From Phascolarctos cinereus (Eukaryota > Chordata > Mammalia > Diprotodontia > Phascolarctidae), in assembly GCF_002099425.1 (NCBI RefSeq), contig NW_018344272.1, forward strand, positions 660,001 to 724,000: DNA of 64,000 nucleotides, written 5' to 3'. Positions within the stretch are counted from its first letter, which is position 1; each line of letters begins with the position of its first letter. Made by a program: the position numbers and the translations under genes. Shown here piece by piece: positions 46,336-58,559 of this stretch. The notes beneath the pieces were generated by a model. It searched no databases. It was not told the DNA's origin and saw nothing but the letters and a program-made list of their open reading frames with translations.

Positions 46336-47663
46336 ATTTGTGTCTAGTAATATGATCATGTTAATTACAACTTCTGGGGAAAAGAAATAGAAATTAAACT
46401 AGTAGCACTTACAGCTTCTGCCCATGACCTAATGAGGCAGTCCACATTATATTTAGCAGAACTGATATAAATTGCTTCATTAGGTCACATGTTCTCCAAC
46501 ACTGGAGGTATTCACATATGTTCTGGATCAGATCTGACTTAAGCTGATTCAATGGTTCATCTCAGGATTGAAATTAAATGTGATACCTGTACACCATCTA
46601 GCATTTAACAAAAAGGAAGTTTACCTACTAGTAGCATGCTGTAATACCAACCCATTTCATTGCAGAGTGTACAGGGGAGTTGTCGGTCTCAATTTGTTCT
46701 TCTTTCTCTTCCCTACTGTATAAGGCAGAACTTTTTTTTAATCATTTCCGGGGGGCACACAGTTGTTAAAGGGTATGATCCTTCTGCAGTCACTATCTTC
46801 TCCTGTCTATCCTCTTTATCTCTGGAGACTTTTAATTGGTCACATTCTGTTATAATTTTTGCTTGCTTTTTATCTTAGGAGTAATATAATAGCCCTGAAG
46901 TCTATGTGGTTCCTTTCTCTCTTTTACGGAATTTGTATCAGAGAAAAAGTATTAAAATAATCGTGATAGCTCAGAACCCCAGTTAGGAAAATTATTAATA
47001 TTCAGACAGAAGTTTATCTATATTAATTTGAATTACTTAACCTTTGGCCATCAGTTTCATGAAACATTTAGGTAAAATAAACAGACTATATTACAATGCC
47101 TATTTCTGGATAAGCACAGGGAGAGGAAGTTGGAAGAAGAGCAGCCCTCTTTTAATAACTTCTGTACAGAGTTGGGTACACCCAGCAGTTTCTTTTGCTC
47201 CAAGATGCTATAGAGACCTATGAACTCTCAACAGCCTCTCCCTTCTGCCATATCTAAGCTCACTTCTCCCTTTCTCTTCAATATCTTCTTTCACTTTTTC
47301 CTTACAATTTCTCCTTTTGCCTCTTGTTCCTGTGCCACTGATTCTTTCTGGCTCAAATCATTAAGACCTGAAAGAGGCTAGAAAGGTTGACTCCCAATAC
47401 CGCTGCTACTCCCTCTTAAAGTACCCACTCCTTTACCGTTCTAGAAATAGTCAAGCTTATGGATCTTCTAGGGTCAGAAGCACCCAGGAAAGTCATATCC
47501 TTGTGCTTGTAGTGGATGTCAGAAATGGTGAAAGGAACTATGTATAGACTGAGTGTTTTATCTTCCTCCCCTCCCATTGTGCATATAATTATAGAGAGTG
47601 GACATGAAGGAGACAATAAATGTACCTGGGAAGAGAAGGAAATACACATCTGTGACACACATG
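46336..47663. other. Unassigned DNA
   Basis: No confident feature. A minus-strand frame at 47416-47658 is moderately protein-like but matches nothing I know. The frame at 46660-46878 has no motif. Confidence 0.35.
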
Positions 47664-47695
47664 GAGAGAGAGAGACAGACAGACAGACAGAGAGT
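47664..47695. repeat. (GA)n/(GACA)n microsatellite
   Basis: GAGA units followed by four GACA units. Confidence 0.92.
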
Positions 47696-47698
47696 AAA

Positions 47699-47832
47699 TG
47701 AGTTGAGTGTACATTTATTAAGCACTGATTATGTGCTCAGGCACTGTGACAAGTATTGATTACTGACAAGGAAATGAGATTGTCCCTGACCGAAAGGAAC
47801 TTACATTCTAATGGGAAAAAGGTAATAATAAT
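47699..47832 (-). mobile_element. L2-family tail, antisense
   Basis: 'gtacatttattaagcactga', 'ttatgtgctcaggcactgtg' and 'aggaacttacattctaatgg'. Confidence 0.68.
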
Positions 47833-47834
47833 TA

Positions 47835-47988
47835 TTCTTATTATTATTCTATAGCAGATGAGGAAATTGAGATAAGGTTAAGTGACATACTCAGAGTCAC
47901 ACAGCTAGCAAATGTCTGAATTTGGATTTGAATTCAGGTCTTCTTGACTCCAGACCCATTCCTCTATCCACTGTGCCACTCTGAGTTG
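47835..47988 (-). repeat. MIR or MAR-type SINE fragment
   Basis: Antisense: 'gcagatgaggaaattgagat', 'cagagtcacacagctagcaa' and 'cctctatccactgtgccact'. Confidence 0.75.
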
Positions 47989-48529
47989 AAACCTATTCTT
48001 CTCCTAGAATCATAAGAAAGTATGCCATTATTCTGTACCAGCCCTTATTACTATACTCATCCTTCTAATTACCTTAGCTAAAAACTAATTGAGACTACTG
48101 GCCAACCATAAGTAGAAAGCACATTTGTCTGGCCTCATTAGCAACAATTCTAGAAATCTTCCAGACCCTCCTGGCCACACTTACTATCCTGAAGGAGTAG
48201 TAATAATTGTTCTCTGAGGACAGAGCCCACAAATGTGAGTAGGATTTCACTGAGGAAACAGAACTCATTCAGGAAGCAAAAACTCAATGATCTCCCTACA
48301 AAAAACACGTCTAATCAGAAGGCTGTGTTGACTCAGATAGCAGTAAACATCTGTCAAGTATGAAGGGTCCCAACTCCAACTGTCTGGACTTTTTTATGCC
48401 CTAGGCAACCAGGAAACAATGTCAATGACTCAAGTTCTAGTTTTTTGAATTAATCAAAGCTCAGAAATATTCTCTGCCTTTAAGGGGAAAAGACCCTAGC
48501 AGATATTACTCTTACCACAATGTAAATAC
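47989..48529. other. Unassigned DNA
   Basis: Nothing recognised. Confidence 0.4.
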
Positions 48530-48640
48530 TTGAAGTGTGTTTATTAGAGGTGATGTAGAAAAATATCTGAGCATCAGTCAGGGGATTAGATTAAATTACC
48601 TCTAAACCCCCTCTAATTCTCTGATTTTATGGCTCTAAAA
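48530..48640 (+). repeat. MIR-family 3' fragment
   Basis: 'gtcaggggattagattaaat' and 'cctctaattctctgatttta' match the 3' part of a MIR-type SINE. Confidence 0.5.
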
Positions 48641-48991
48641 TAGCAGAATATCTAAGAGAATTTCAGTTACTGGAAAATAGAAAGGCTAATGCTTTGCATA
48701 ATTTCTATTAATCTTTGAATAACCATGCCTTTTTTCTTCTCACAACTAAAGACCTATTCTTGTGAAGTATTGCTATTGTTTCCATACCCCTAACCATTGA
48801 ACCAACTACCTACAGTTGGTAAGGTACTAACAAGTCTTCCCTGGGTCCCTAGGGAAAGAGAAGGAAAGGAATAGTCCAATCCTGGGAAAAAGTACAAAAC
48901 AAAATTTTCTTTGTTGAATTCTGCCTCCCTTTCTGTACAACTGACCCTCGCCTGCCTGCTATTTCTTCCTTTCTCCAACCTTCCATGAGTC
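48641..48991. other. Unassigned DNA
   Basis: Nothing recognised. Confidence 0.4.
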
Positions 48992-49006
48992 TAGTGCCCT
49001 CTAGTT
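48992..49006 (-). promoter_or_regulatory. CTCF-like motif
   Basis: Minus strand reads AACTAGAGGGCACTA, which fits the core of the CTCF consensus (CYAGRKGGCRSY). This is a motif match only. Confidence 0.35.
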
Positions 49007-49209
49007 AGCAAAAAGCCTTTGTTGGAATATTGTACCCAGATCTTCCCTCCTCTGAAGTATCCCATACTAAAAAAAATTCATGCTTATCCCATCCCTTCAG
49101 CAATCCCCTTGAAATTCAGTGTATCTCCACTAAATTTTCTAAAAGCATTAAAATTGAACTAATGCTTATAATTCAACAGGCATTTGTTAAATACTATGTG
49201 CAAGAGAGA
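49007..49209. other. Unassigned DNA
   Basis: Nothing recognised. Confidence 0.4.
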
Positions 49210-49310
49210 GAGTCAGTATGATGTAATGAATAAAAAGTGAGTCTTGGGGTCAAGAAGACATGGGCTTAAGTTCTTCCTCTGACACATATTGACTATAGAG
49301 CATAGGCGAG
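49210..49310 (+). repeat. MIR-type SINE head fragment
   Basis: 'gtcagtatgatgtaatgaat', 'gggtcaagaagacatgggct' and 'cttcctctgacacatattga'. Confidence 0.6.
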
Positions 49311-49569
49311 AGTGATTCTGCAAGCATGGGTAATAGCTTACATGAATGAACAGAGATTTGAGAGTACCTCATTTGGGGCAGGATAATATTAAGGAACAAC
49401 AGGTTTTTCAGTTTGCCTGGGACATAAAGGGAGTACTATAAAATAAATCTGCAAAGGTAGATTGAAAACAGAGGAAACATATAAATATATAGTAGTATAT
49501 ATAATAGTATAATATATATTTATTATAAATATATTTGTAGAATTATATAATATAAAAAAATTTGTATTT

Positions 49570-49835
49570 AGAAGATATCTGGGGTACAATGGTTAGAGCG
49601 CTGGGCCTGGAGTCAGGATGACTTGCATCCAAAACTGGCCTCAAACACTAGCTTTGTGACCCTGAGCAAGTCATATAACCTCTCATTTGCCTCATTTTTC
49701 TCAGCTATAAAATACATACAATAACAGCACTTACTTCCCAGGCTTGTTGTGAGGATCAAATGAGATAATGATTATAAAAAGTGCATTGGCACAAAATAAG
49801 TGCTATATAAGTGCTTATTCCTTTTCTTTACCTTT
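49570..49835 (+). mobile_element. tRNA-headed SINE with MIR/L2-type tail
   Basis: Head 'ggggtacaatggttagagcg', 'ctgggcctggagtcaggatg', core 'ttgtgaccctgagcaagtca', and tail 'ggcttgttgtgaggatcaaa' with 'taagtgctatataagtgctt'. Confidence 0.8.
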
Positions 49836-49854
49836 TATCCTATGACAATAGGGA

Positions 49855-50420
49855 GAAAATGAAACTTTTTAGCAGGAGGAATAAAATCTTCACGTTAATG
49901 GGTTAGGAAGATTATTTTTGCAGTTGTGTGAAGGCAGTATTGGAGAGGAGATAAAATGGAGGAAGGAGATCAGTTAAAAGGAATAAGGAAATGAGGAGGG
50001 GATAGATGCCAGAGATCATATAGAGATATAATTAGCAGTAGTAGGCAATGGATTAAAGATAGAGACATATGGAAAAAAAAGAATTAAAAATGAATCTCTG
50101 GTCATAAGTCTGGGTGACTAGAAGCATGGTTGTACCAATCAGCACATCAACAGAAACAAAGAAGTTGAAAAAAAGAAACAAATTGAGGAGGTAAGATAAT
50201 TAGTCCCAATTAGAGCATGTTAAATATGAGATGCCAGTGAACAACCAAGTCTGAAGATGCAGGCACGGGGTCCATGGGAAGAGATGCAGGGTAGATATAC
50301 AAATTGGGGTGTGTTTTAAATAGAAATGACAGCTCAAGCTAGAAGAATGAATGAGATTACCAAAATAGGGAACATAGAAAAAGAAGAAATGCAGGTCAAG
50401 GACACTGAACTTATAGGATG
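49855..50420 (-). mobile_element. L2 LINE, internal 3' segment, antisense
   Basis: 'aggaagattatttttgcagt', 'gattaaagatagagacatat', 'taaatatgagatgccagtga' and 'agaatgaatgagattaccaa' match antisense L2 coding and 3' text. Confidence 0.6.
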
Positions 50421-51589
50421 TTAATAGCATTATTCTGAGTCTACAGAAATAATTAAAAGGGAGGGTTGATCAGATTCTCCTCACAATATTAATTTTGGCA
50501 TTTAGCAGTAATTGCTCTCTAAATATGTGACTCTATAATGAACTAGTCATCATATCCAGGAAGGAAAGAAACAGGCCATGTAGAATTAGTATTACTTAAA
50601 GAAATATATGAAAGTATATCCTTTATATCCAAATGAGGTATTTGGAGGTCTGGAAATGGAATGGGAGTGTTGTAGTTTTGGGAATCTGAGTCTTAAGTTG
50701 GCTCTCCACACACTGTCTAGACAATGCAGAAGCCTGTCATCTCAGATTATTGGGGGAGGGGAGATGGCAGCTCCCAGATGGTTCATGGGAGTTGCAGTGC
50801 CAAAGAGAGCTCATCCACTTGCATTTTTTTATTCAGAAAAGGTTATCTCACTGATACATATCAGTGATGTTTCTGTTTTCTAGTTCCCAGGGATTTTAGG
50901 GCATTGATTATCTAGATAGAATGACTGGCATAAGACCAGAATGCTCATCTTTCTTATCTCTGCTCAGAATGAGGAAATGTGCTCTCTATATGAATTAGAA
51001 TGTTAGCAAAAAAAAAACAAAACCTACTCGATTAAGGTTGAGAACCTTATAATATTTGGAAAGAAAGCTTTCATAAGTTTAGGGGTATAATACAAAGAAG
51101 TAATAGGCAATAAATTAAATAGGTAAGCAGGAAAATAAACAATTAGTATATGAACTCCTAATAGAGTATCCTACTAAATTCTTTTTATCTCTAAATAGCT
51201 TTGACCAATGTCAAGGAAAATTATTTTGGGATAAGTTCTTTAGAGAAAAGACAAGAGGGTATTTTCTCAAGGGTTTCCAGCTTCCTTCGATGTATTTTCT
51301 AGTAAGCAACATCCATTCATTCAAAAAGAACAGCTTTCTATTCACCTTCAGGCAGAAAGGTGGAGATTTAGAATTCAGACTGAAGCATTTGGGAGTGGCG
51401 ATAGGACAGGGATATGACAAATTCAGAAATTCATTTTTCTTGACTATACATATTGTCATAAGTTTTATTTTCCTTACTTTCTCAATTGCTGGAAGAGGGG
51501 GAAGTTGTAGGAAGAGAAATTGGAATTGAAAATAAAATAAATTTGAATTTTAAAAATGGACAGCATTTGGATCTTTTAAAATCCTAACA
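50421..51589. other. Unassigned DNA
   Basis: No repeat or gene is recognised. Frames at 50608-50883 and 51211-51529 look like chance. Confidence 0.4.
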
Positions 51590-52045
51590 AATATAACTTT
51601 ATATTCATTATGTTAAAAGAGCCAGTGGGATTGTGTTCTATTCTGCATGCTACAACGTGAAAACAGTGGTAGTCTGGAGAATGTCTAGGAAAGAGTATCC
51701 AAGACAGTGAGGGCCTTGAGTCCATTTTATATGATAATAGGTTAGAGGAAGTGTTGTTATTTGCTATTTGGAAGTCTGTCAGATGGAGACATTGGATTTG
51801 ATCTGTCTGTCTCCAGAGGGGAGAACCAAAAGCAAGGAGAAGAAATTGCAAAGGGGTAAATTTAAGTTGGAATATTAGGGGAAAGCTTCTTAACAATTAT
51901 TTCTGTTCATAATTAAATGAGCTGCCTTACTTCTTCTTCAATGAGGTCTTCAAAGGGACTGGATGACCTCTTGTCAAGACTGTGATGGTAAGGACTCCTT
52001 TTCCCTGAGGTTATACTAGATAGTACCTTTTAACTCAAAAAATCG
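51590..52045 (+). mobile_element. CR1/L3 LINE 3' region, sense
   Basis: 'ttctattctgcatgctacaa', 'gggagaaccaaaagcaagga', 'gtaaatttaagttggaatat', 'tcaaagggactggatgacct' and 'aggttatactagatagtacc' follow the CR1-clade tail. The family reads LKRRR..RLFTR, then '..AGLDDL' and 'ctagatgacct'. Confidence 0.65.
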
Positions 52046-53753
52046 TGAGTACTGCATACAATGCATTGTTGTCTCCGTTTAGTTGGCACTACCATGGAGA
52101 GGAAAGAGGTCAATGAAGCTTCTTCAGAGACAATAAAGAGTGGTCCAATGGGTAAGTAATGAGCTAGGAAAGAGTAATGACAGAAAAGCCGTAAGAAGTC
52201 ACTTGGACTATGCAATAGAGTAGAATGTGGAATGCTGCTGAACTGTATTCAAAGACGAGCCTAACTAAAGCCTAAGAGGTTCATTCCCAGAAGGTTGTTC
52301 TCCAGCTACAACAACTCACAAAACCATCTATTAAAGCATCAAAAGGTCATGATCTGCATTGGAATAGAGAACTACCAAACTGATGAAATCACAGATCTTT
52401 TTAAAGTAGTCATTTATTTTATTTTTTAAGCTCTAGCCAAAATTATTCTGAAAATGTTCCATGCATTCCAAAAGTTAACTGAAACTTGGACTATGATAAC
52501 AAATATAACTAATCAGGATTACTCAGAAAAGATCCATTAATTTTTATTTCCATCAACATCCATCCACAATCCATAATACCCTTTCTAAAGTACTTCTATC
52601 TCCTGTCTATTTTTCAAAGGGAATGAGATCTGACAGAGAAAAGAAGCTATACACATAAAGTCTCTAAATTAAATAGGTATATGGAACAGAATGTATGTTA
52701 AAGTTCTTTGATGCACACAACAAAAGGTCTACTAAAATTTAAAAATGACTGTCAATATCACTAGAGTACAGTAGAATCAGACTTGGAATGAATCACATTA
52801 AAAGTTCCAGAATGGGAAAGATGATCACATAGATAGGAGTTAACTCTGCTACATATATGTAACTTGATATACATTTCACATGCCAGCTAATGTGCTTCTG
52901 TCAAAACTCCAAGTAAAGTCAGACATGGAAATAAGAGACTCCATTATTTCAAATGGTATTTTACTGTTGTCACTGTCTTTGGAGATTTTCCTTCCTGATT
53001 GACTCACATATGTGTACTTTCCATAGAACTGTAGCTTTTGAATATGGGTCAGATTCTCACCTTTATATCCCTGGAGAATGTCTATTTGAGTTAATACCCA
53101 AAAAAACACCTTGCAAATTTAGACATGGTCACAAGTGGGAAAATTTATCCAATTGTGGTTATCATGCAAAAATAATCTAATATTTGAACTGTTGCATAGC
53201 AAATGTTTTCCCTTTTGATATTGAATAAGAATTTAGAAAAATATGAAAATGATCAAAATACAACTTTGTCAGTGATTTGGTTCTTGATTGCAATAAAAAT
53301 ATCATGTCTAGGACAATCTATACTGATGCCTTGTGCATATTTTAGACCCTTAAAAGATATGCCAGCAAAGCACAAAACTCTGGGAAATCTTAACAATCTG
53401 GCAAGTCTTTAAGCACAGGCCTGGCACTTGACTACGTATCTCTTCCCAGGACTAACCTAGCTGAGACTGGAGAACAGGCTTACTATGAGATTGGTCACAA
53501 AAAGATAATTTTCTGCAACTAATGAAATTTTCAATTAAGTCAGAAGGGGAACAAAATCTGCATAGGTGGTAGGGATAGCCATATTGGTGAAAGCAAATTC
53601 TGATGCTACCAAGAGTCTTCCCATTTTGGAATCCCAGTTTTCTATTATATCTGTGAATAAGACTGCTCCAAAACGTTTCCAGCAGAACCCATGTTGTAAA
53701 TTAAGGAATCTCCTGATGTTGCTAACAGCATGTCTTGGTCGATTTCATTCAGT

Positions 53754-53755
<2 letters not shown>
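52046..53755. other. Unassigned DNA
   Basis: No repeat or gene recognised. Small frames at 52953-53180 and 53203-53412 have no motif. Confidence 0.4.
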
Positions 53756-53810
<55 letters not shown>

Positions 53811-53817
53811 ACACATA
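53756..53817. repeat. (AC)n microsatellite
   Basis: About 25 AC units, then interrupted ACAC. Histidine/threonine and cysteine/valine runs in frames across it are artefacts. Confidence 0.96.
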
Positions 53818-54189
53818 CCCCATATAAGCATAAACTACTTCCTAAAAACAATGGTGCATATTTATTAAACATGTAATACTAAATATGCATGAATCACTAT
53901 CAAATGACTTCTAAGTATCAAGATTTTTAAGAATCTTTATCATACATTCATATGAACATGTGTACCAAAAAGAATTTAAGTGGATTAAGCCTTTCCAAAA
54001 CTACCAGTAGACCATTTCAGTGCCTTAGTTATAGGTCTGAGAGCACTGTGGTGTGATAAATAGAGCTTTAAAATTATCTACAAGACTGCAGTAACTTTAA
54101 ATAGGACCTAAGATGTGGCAATCCTAAAGAAACACCTACAGTTTAGGAAATGAAATAGTTCTAAAGGCTGTTGCCCAGAAAGAGAAAAA
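53818..54189. other. Unassigned DNA
   Basis: Nothing recognised. Confidence 0.4.
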
Positions 54190-54305
54190 GTTCTGATCCT
54201 CACTTTAGCTATCAGTTCCCACTAGATATCTTCCCATAGTTCTCATCTCTTCTATGGCTAAATTCCTTGAGAAGGTCATGTACAATCAATGTCTCTACTT
54301 CTGTA
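54190..54305 (+). mobile_element. L2 LINE reverse-transcriptase fragment, left part
   Basis: 'ctaaattccttgagaaggtc' encodes SKFLEKV-like text seen in LINE reverse transcriptases. It continues after a SINE at 54576. Confidence 0.5.
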
Positions 54306-54307
54306 GG

Positions 54308-54575
54308 AGCATCTAAGTGGACCAGTGGATAGGGCACTGGGCCTGGAATCAGAAACACCTGAGTTTGTGTCTGGCCTCAGACACTTACTAGCTGTGCAAC
54401 CCTAAGAAAGTCATTTAAACTTTTTGGTCTCAGTTTCCTCATCTGTGAAATGAGGATAATAATAACACCTCCCAGGACTCTTGTGAGGATCAAATGAAAT
54501 GATAATTGTAAAGTATTTAGCACAGTGCCTGGTGCATAGGAAGCACTATATAAATATTAGCTCTTATTAACTCTT
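54308..54575 (+). mobile_element. tRNA-headed SINE with MIR/L2-type tail, inserted in L2
   Basis: Head 'gtggaccagtggatagggca', 'ctggcctcagacacttacta', 'cagtttcctcatctgtgaaa' and tail 'ttagcacagtgcctggtgca' with 'aagcactatataaatattag'. Confidence 0.82.
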
Positions 54576-54769
54576 TGCAGCAGCTTTCAAATTCATCATT
54601 CAACCAAAACGCTGTCTCCAGTTAATTGTGATCTCTCTATTGCCCAGTCTAATGACCTTTTATCAGTCCTCTTCCTTCCTTACTTCTATACAGCCTCTGA
54701 CCACCTCTGACACTATCACCCTGTTCTCTTTGGTATTCTTCTCTCTAGATTTTTGTGATAGTGCAAGTT
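54576..54769 (+). mobile_element. L2 LINE reverse-transcriptase fragment, right part
   Basis: 'cccagtctaatgacctttta', 'tctgacactatcaccctgtt' and 'cttctctctagatttttgtg' match the L2 segment encoding LDLSAAFDTVDH and what follows. Confidence 0.6.
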
Positions 54770-54893
54770 TTGTGCAAGTCACTTAACCTCTGTTTGCCTC
54801 AGTTTCCTCAAGTATAGAATGAGGATAATAGTATCTCACAGGGTTGTTGTAAGGATCAAATGAGACAACAAATTTATAAAGCATTTAGCACAG
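54770..54893 (+). repeat. MIR fragment
   Basis: 'gtgcaagtcacttaacctct', 'gtttgcctcagtttcctcaa' and 'agggttgttgtaaggatcaa'. Confidence 0.78.
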
Positions 54894-56187
54894 GAGGAAA
54901 GGAAGAAAAGAGCAGACATTTTAATTTGACAGATATCAGTTGTTCGTGATAGTAAACCTGTCTTTCATTTCCTTCTTTTCTTCAACCCTAACTTTGTCTA
55001 CCATGACTCCAAGAAAGTGGAGAACCAAAAGAATCCTCATCTCACCTTTCTTTTTCTAATGTTTTTGATGAATGTTTGATTATCATAGTGACAACAGCCA
55101 TGAAAATGAATCACTGCAAAAAAAAGTGGTATTTTATCTGCTTCTCCTGTTAATGCAAATCAAATTGATCTATTTTCTTCATGCCAAAAAAAAATGCAAA
55201 CCAAGTAGGAAAAGTATTATGTCCTGCCAATATTCCTTAAGTATTACTGTGCTCTCCATCTGAATTATATTTATGAAGGCAGAAAGAATGAAAAGTATCT
55301 GGTGTCACTTGAGTTTAAATGCATCATCAATCTCTAAGTAGTGAAAGTTTTAAAGGAATAGTGAAGAGTAGCCAAATGACTATAGGTCAGAAATAAAATA
55401 GCTGTCCCTCTTGGTTACTTTGCCTAGCACATGAAGCCAGTACGGATTTTAGCGGCTACTTAAGGGTATGGTTAGCAAGTCTTCATTGCACATAAAGTTC
55501 TCAGCTCTGGGATAACATTAAAATTACTTGCTGAGGCCACAATGGTATTTCTTATGTCTTTGGAAGAATTATTAGAACAATCATACATTTTTCACACTTC
55601 CACCGAGTTCATATAGGGTGCCAAGTAAGAAATAATTCTAAATGACTTTTGTAATTTTTCAGTAGTGCTACCACATAAATGTAAGAGAAAAGCTACACAA
55701 TTAAACTTGGACATGGATTCTGACCAACTAGATCTTGGACTTTTAGACTAGACTGATTCAAATGAGTTTCCAAAATAAATGTGTTTTTATCTGAAACTTA
55801 GTAAGCCATAATTACATATATTCAGCATTGAAATTATATGAAGAAAAACAAAGAATTTTGTATTAAGCTTATGATATTTTTCTAGATGCTAGCAGGCTAT
55901 GCATTGGGGTAGTATTAACACTATTAATGCCTATAAGAATATGGCCCCACCTGTGGTTCCAGAAGCAGTTTTGAATGGGGTAGACTGATGCTAGGGAAAA
56001 GAGGAAACTTAAGGAAGGCGACCTGAAAATAAACATAAATAATCAAGTAAATTATTTCCCTACTTGATACATTATTTAACAGTGAATATTGCAGATGAGA
56101 GCAGAAGGAAGTTTGGAAAGACACAAAAACAAACAGGGTAGTTTAAAATATATAGATGTGTGTATTTATATATGTGTATATGCATGT
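54894..56187. other. Unassigned DNA
   Basis: No repeat or gene recognised. Confidence 0.4.
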
Positions 56188-56400
56188 ATCAATCAATCAA
56201 TCAATAAACGTTAAGTGACTACTGTGTGCCAGGCACTATACTAAGTGCTAGGGATACAAAAAGAGGCAAAATATAGTCCCAGCCCTCCAGAAGCTTACAA
56301 TCTAAGGGAGACAACATGAAAACAAATATCTACAAAGAAATTTTAAATATATAGAATATACAGGAAATAATTAATAGAGGGAAGGCACTAGAATTAGAGT
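56188..56400 (-). mobile_element. L2-family 3' end, antisense
   Basis: 'atcaatcaatcaatcaataa' then 'actgtgtgccaggcactata', 'ccctccagaagcttacaatc' and 'agagggaaggcactagaatt'. Confidence 0.75.
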
Positions 56401-56407
56401 TGGGAAA

Positions 56408-56492
56408 GTATATATAAATATATATGTATATATACATATATACACATGTGTGTATATGTAGTATATTATATACATGCATGTGTGTATATGTC
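56408..56492. repeat. (TATG)n/(TA)n microsatellite
   Basis: Mixed TATA, TATG and TGTG units. Confidence 0.88.
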
Positions 56493-56689
56493 TGCACACA
56501 GATATATACCTTTTCAAACAACAATATGTAGTAACAGTTTGCTATACAATTCTCTTTTTCCGTCCTTTGTATATTGAAATGTTCATATTTGTTAAATTCA
56601 TAACAAAAAGAAAATTCAATTTAAAAATAGTGAATTTTTATCTATTATGTTTATTTGCATATTAAATTCATTGAAAAGATAAATGCCAA

Positions 56690-57335
56690 ACACTAAGGTA
56701 AAATTTATCTTTACTCTCTGACGCTGGAAGGCACCTCCAAGACAATTCCTATTCATACTTCTGCAATATCTTCAACAAATGACCCTCCAATGTTTCTCAA
56801 AAATCTTTGGGAAAGGGGAGTACAACAATTCCTGAGACAGCCCCTTCCATTAATTACCAGGGAGTTTTCCCTCACATTTGCCTCTCTGCAAATTTTTGCC
56901 TGTTATTCCTAGTCCAGGGCCAAGCAGAGCAAGTTTAAACCCTCTTCCACAGAGCAGTCTTTCAAATACTAGGTAGCTATTGTTGTCCCTCCACTCCCTG
57001 GTAAGTCTTCCCTTCTGCCAGAAAAACATCCCCAGTTCCTTCTACTGACACCTCCATGGGACAATTTCCAGTTTTAACCATTCCTGATTAAGCTTTTCTG
57101 TCCATGTTCTAGTTTATTTATAGACTTTGTACAATGTAACATTCAGAACTGTACAAAGTACTCCCAGGGTGGTCATATCAAACAAAACTATCTTCCTTAT
57201 TCTGGGCTTCTCTTGATAAAATCCATAATAGCATTTGCTTTTCAGTCTACCACACCACACTAACAGTAATGTGTTAAGCGTCTGGTCCACTAAAACTCAC
57301 AGTTTTTTTTTTCACCAAAAAATGTTGCCTAGTAG
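56690..57335 (-). mobile_element. CR1/L3 LINE, antisense
   Basis: 'cattaattaccagggagttt', 'agcaagtttaaaccctcttc', 'gtaacattcagaactgtaca', 'ctcccagggtggtcatatca' and 'caccacactaacagtaatgt' are antisense CR1-clade text, parallel to the copy at 41890-42480. Confidence 0.6.
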
Positions 57336-58057
57336 TACATCCCCATTGTGATTATAAAATTTATTATAAAATCATTTACTATAGCACTGGACTATCATTT
57401 AACCTCTGTGACTTTCAGTTTCTCATCTGTATTAAATTATTATGTTACAAAATTTAGAAGTTTCTATTTTACATTTATAAGTTTAAATTTTACAAAATTT
57501 ATGTTTACAATTCATAAGTTTGTCTATAATTTTGCCAGGAAAAGAAGCCAAAAAAAAAAAAAAGAACCGTGACCTATAGCTTCCAGATACCATCCTCTTT
57601 TCTTTCCTTGCAAATCAAGGCATCCCTGGCCTTTTTCCAGCCTTGGGTCACCTCTTTTTTTTTTTAATTAAGATCTTTCTTTAAGATGTCTCAAAGATCA
57701 CAGACATAAGCTCAGTGATATTTAAGTCCTTTCAGTTCCCTAAAGACTTATTCCTCTAAGTTTGGTGACTGGAATTCATTGAGAACAGTAAAATTTGTCA
57801 GCTTTTCTCATTATCTTCTTTCTCACCTGATGCTTCACCTAAATGTTAATCATTTTTTTCTATCCTTCCCAATTTAAAGAGCTGAATAAGAAAACAAATG
57901 TAAAATAAGAATTGAGTAATTTAGCCTTCTCACTGTCACATCTGTTATCAATCATCACACCCACCCTAAACAGTCCTATCCTCTCATTCTTTGTCCCCAA
58001 CATAGCTTCTTAACCATCCCTTTCTGTTGTCTTTGTCACTAGTCTCAGCTAAAGCAG
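57336..58057. other. Mixed: short MIR scrap and unclassified old repeat
   Basis: 57390-57435 ('ctatcatttaacctctgtga', 'ctttcagtttctcatctgta') is a MIR scrap. 57660-58055 has the feel of an old interspersed repeat ('aatttagccttctcactgtc', 'atcatcacacccaccctaaa'), perhaps an upstream part of the antisense CR1/L3, but I cannot place it. Confidence 0.4.
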
Positions 58058-58111
58058 ATGTCAAATGGAAGCTCTTTAATGGAATGGATTTATGTTTTTG
58101 TCTTTGTAATA
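58058..58111 (+). mobile_element. L2 LINE tail, left part
   Basis: 'aatggatttatgtttttgtc' plus tttgt looks like the L2 segment just before its terminal 'gtgcctggcaca', which appears at 58379. Confidence 0.4.
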
Positions 58112-58372
58112 ATAATAACTAACATTTTTATAGTACTTACTACGTTCCAGGAACTGCACTGAGTTTATTTACAATCATTTCATTTGATCCTCACAGCAAC
58201 CTTGGGACGTACATGCTATTGTTATCCCCATTTTACAGATGAAGAAACTTGGGCAAACAGAGGTTAAGTTACTTGCCCAGGGTGATATAGCTAGTAAGCT
58301 TTTGAGATTACGTTTGAATTCAAGTCTTCTTGAACTGAGACTCAGAGCTCTGTCCATTGTACTACCTAGCCT
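58112..58372 (-). mobile_element. MIR/CORE-SINE, near full length
   Basis: Antisense: 'tatagtacttactacgttcc', 'atttgatcctcacagcaacc', 'ccccattttacagatgaaga', 'agttacttgcccagggtgat' and 'ctgtccattgtactacctag'. Confidence 0.85.
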
Positions 58373-58440
58373 AGCCAATGCCTGGCACATGTTCTTGTAT
58401 ATTGTAAGTGGTTAAGAAACGTCTATTGAATTGAATTCTG
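58373..58440 (+). mobile_element. L2 LINE tail, right part
   Basis: 'gccaatgcctggcacatgtt' and 'cgtctattgaattgaattc'. Confidence 0.55.
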
Positions 58441-58559
58441 GGATTCAGTTTGGGCTATAGTTTGGTCCCAAAAGCAGCTGACACCCAGTTGAGACAGCTG
58501 TCCCAAGATTCTGGACGAGGGCTGAGTATACTGTCCTAACTTTCTTCCTCTTCTTTTTT

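Noticed and set aside
47416-47658. Protein-like minus-strand frame containing YIVPFTISDIHYKHKD
   Set aside because: No recognisable family, and there is no second supporting block or gene structure.
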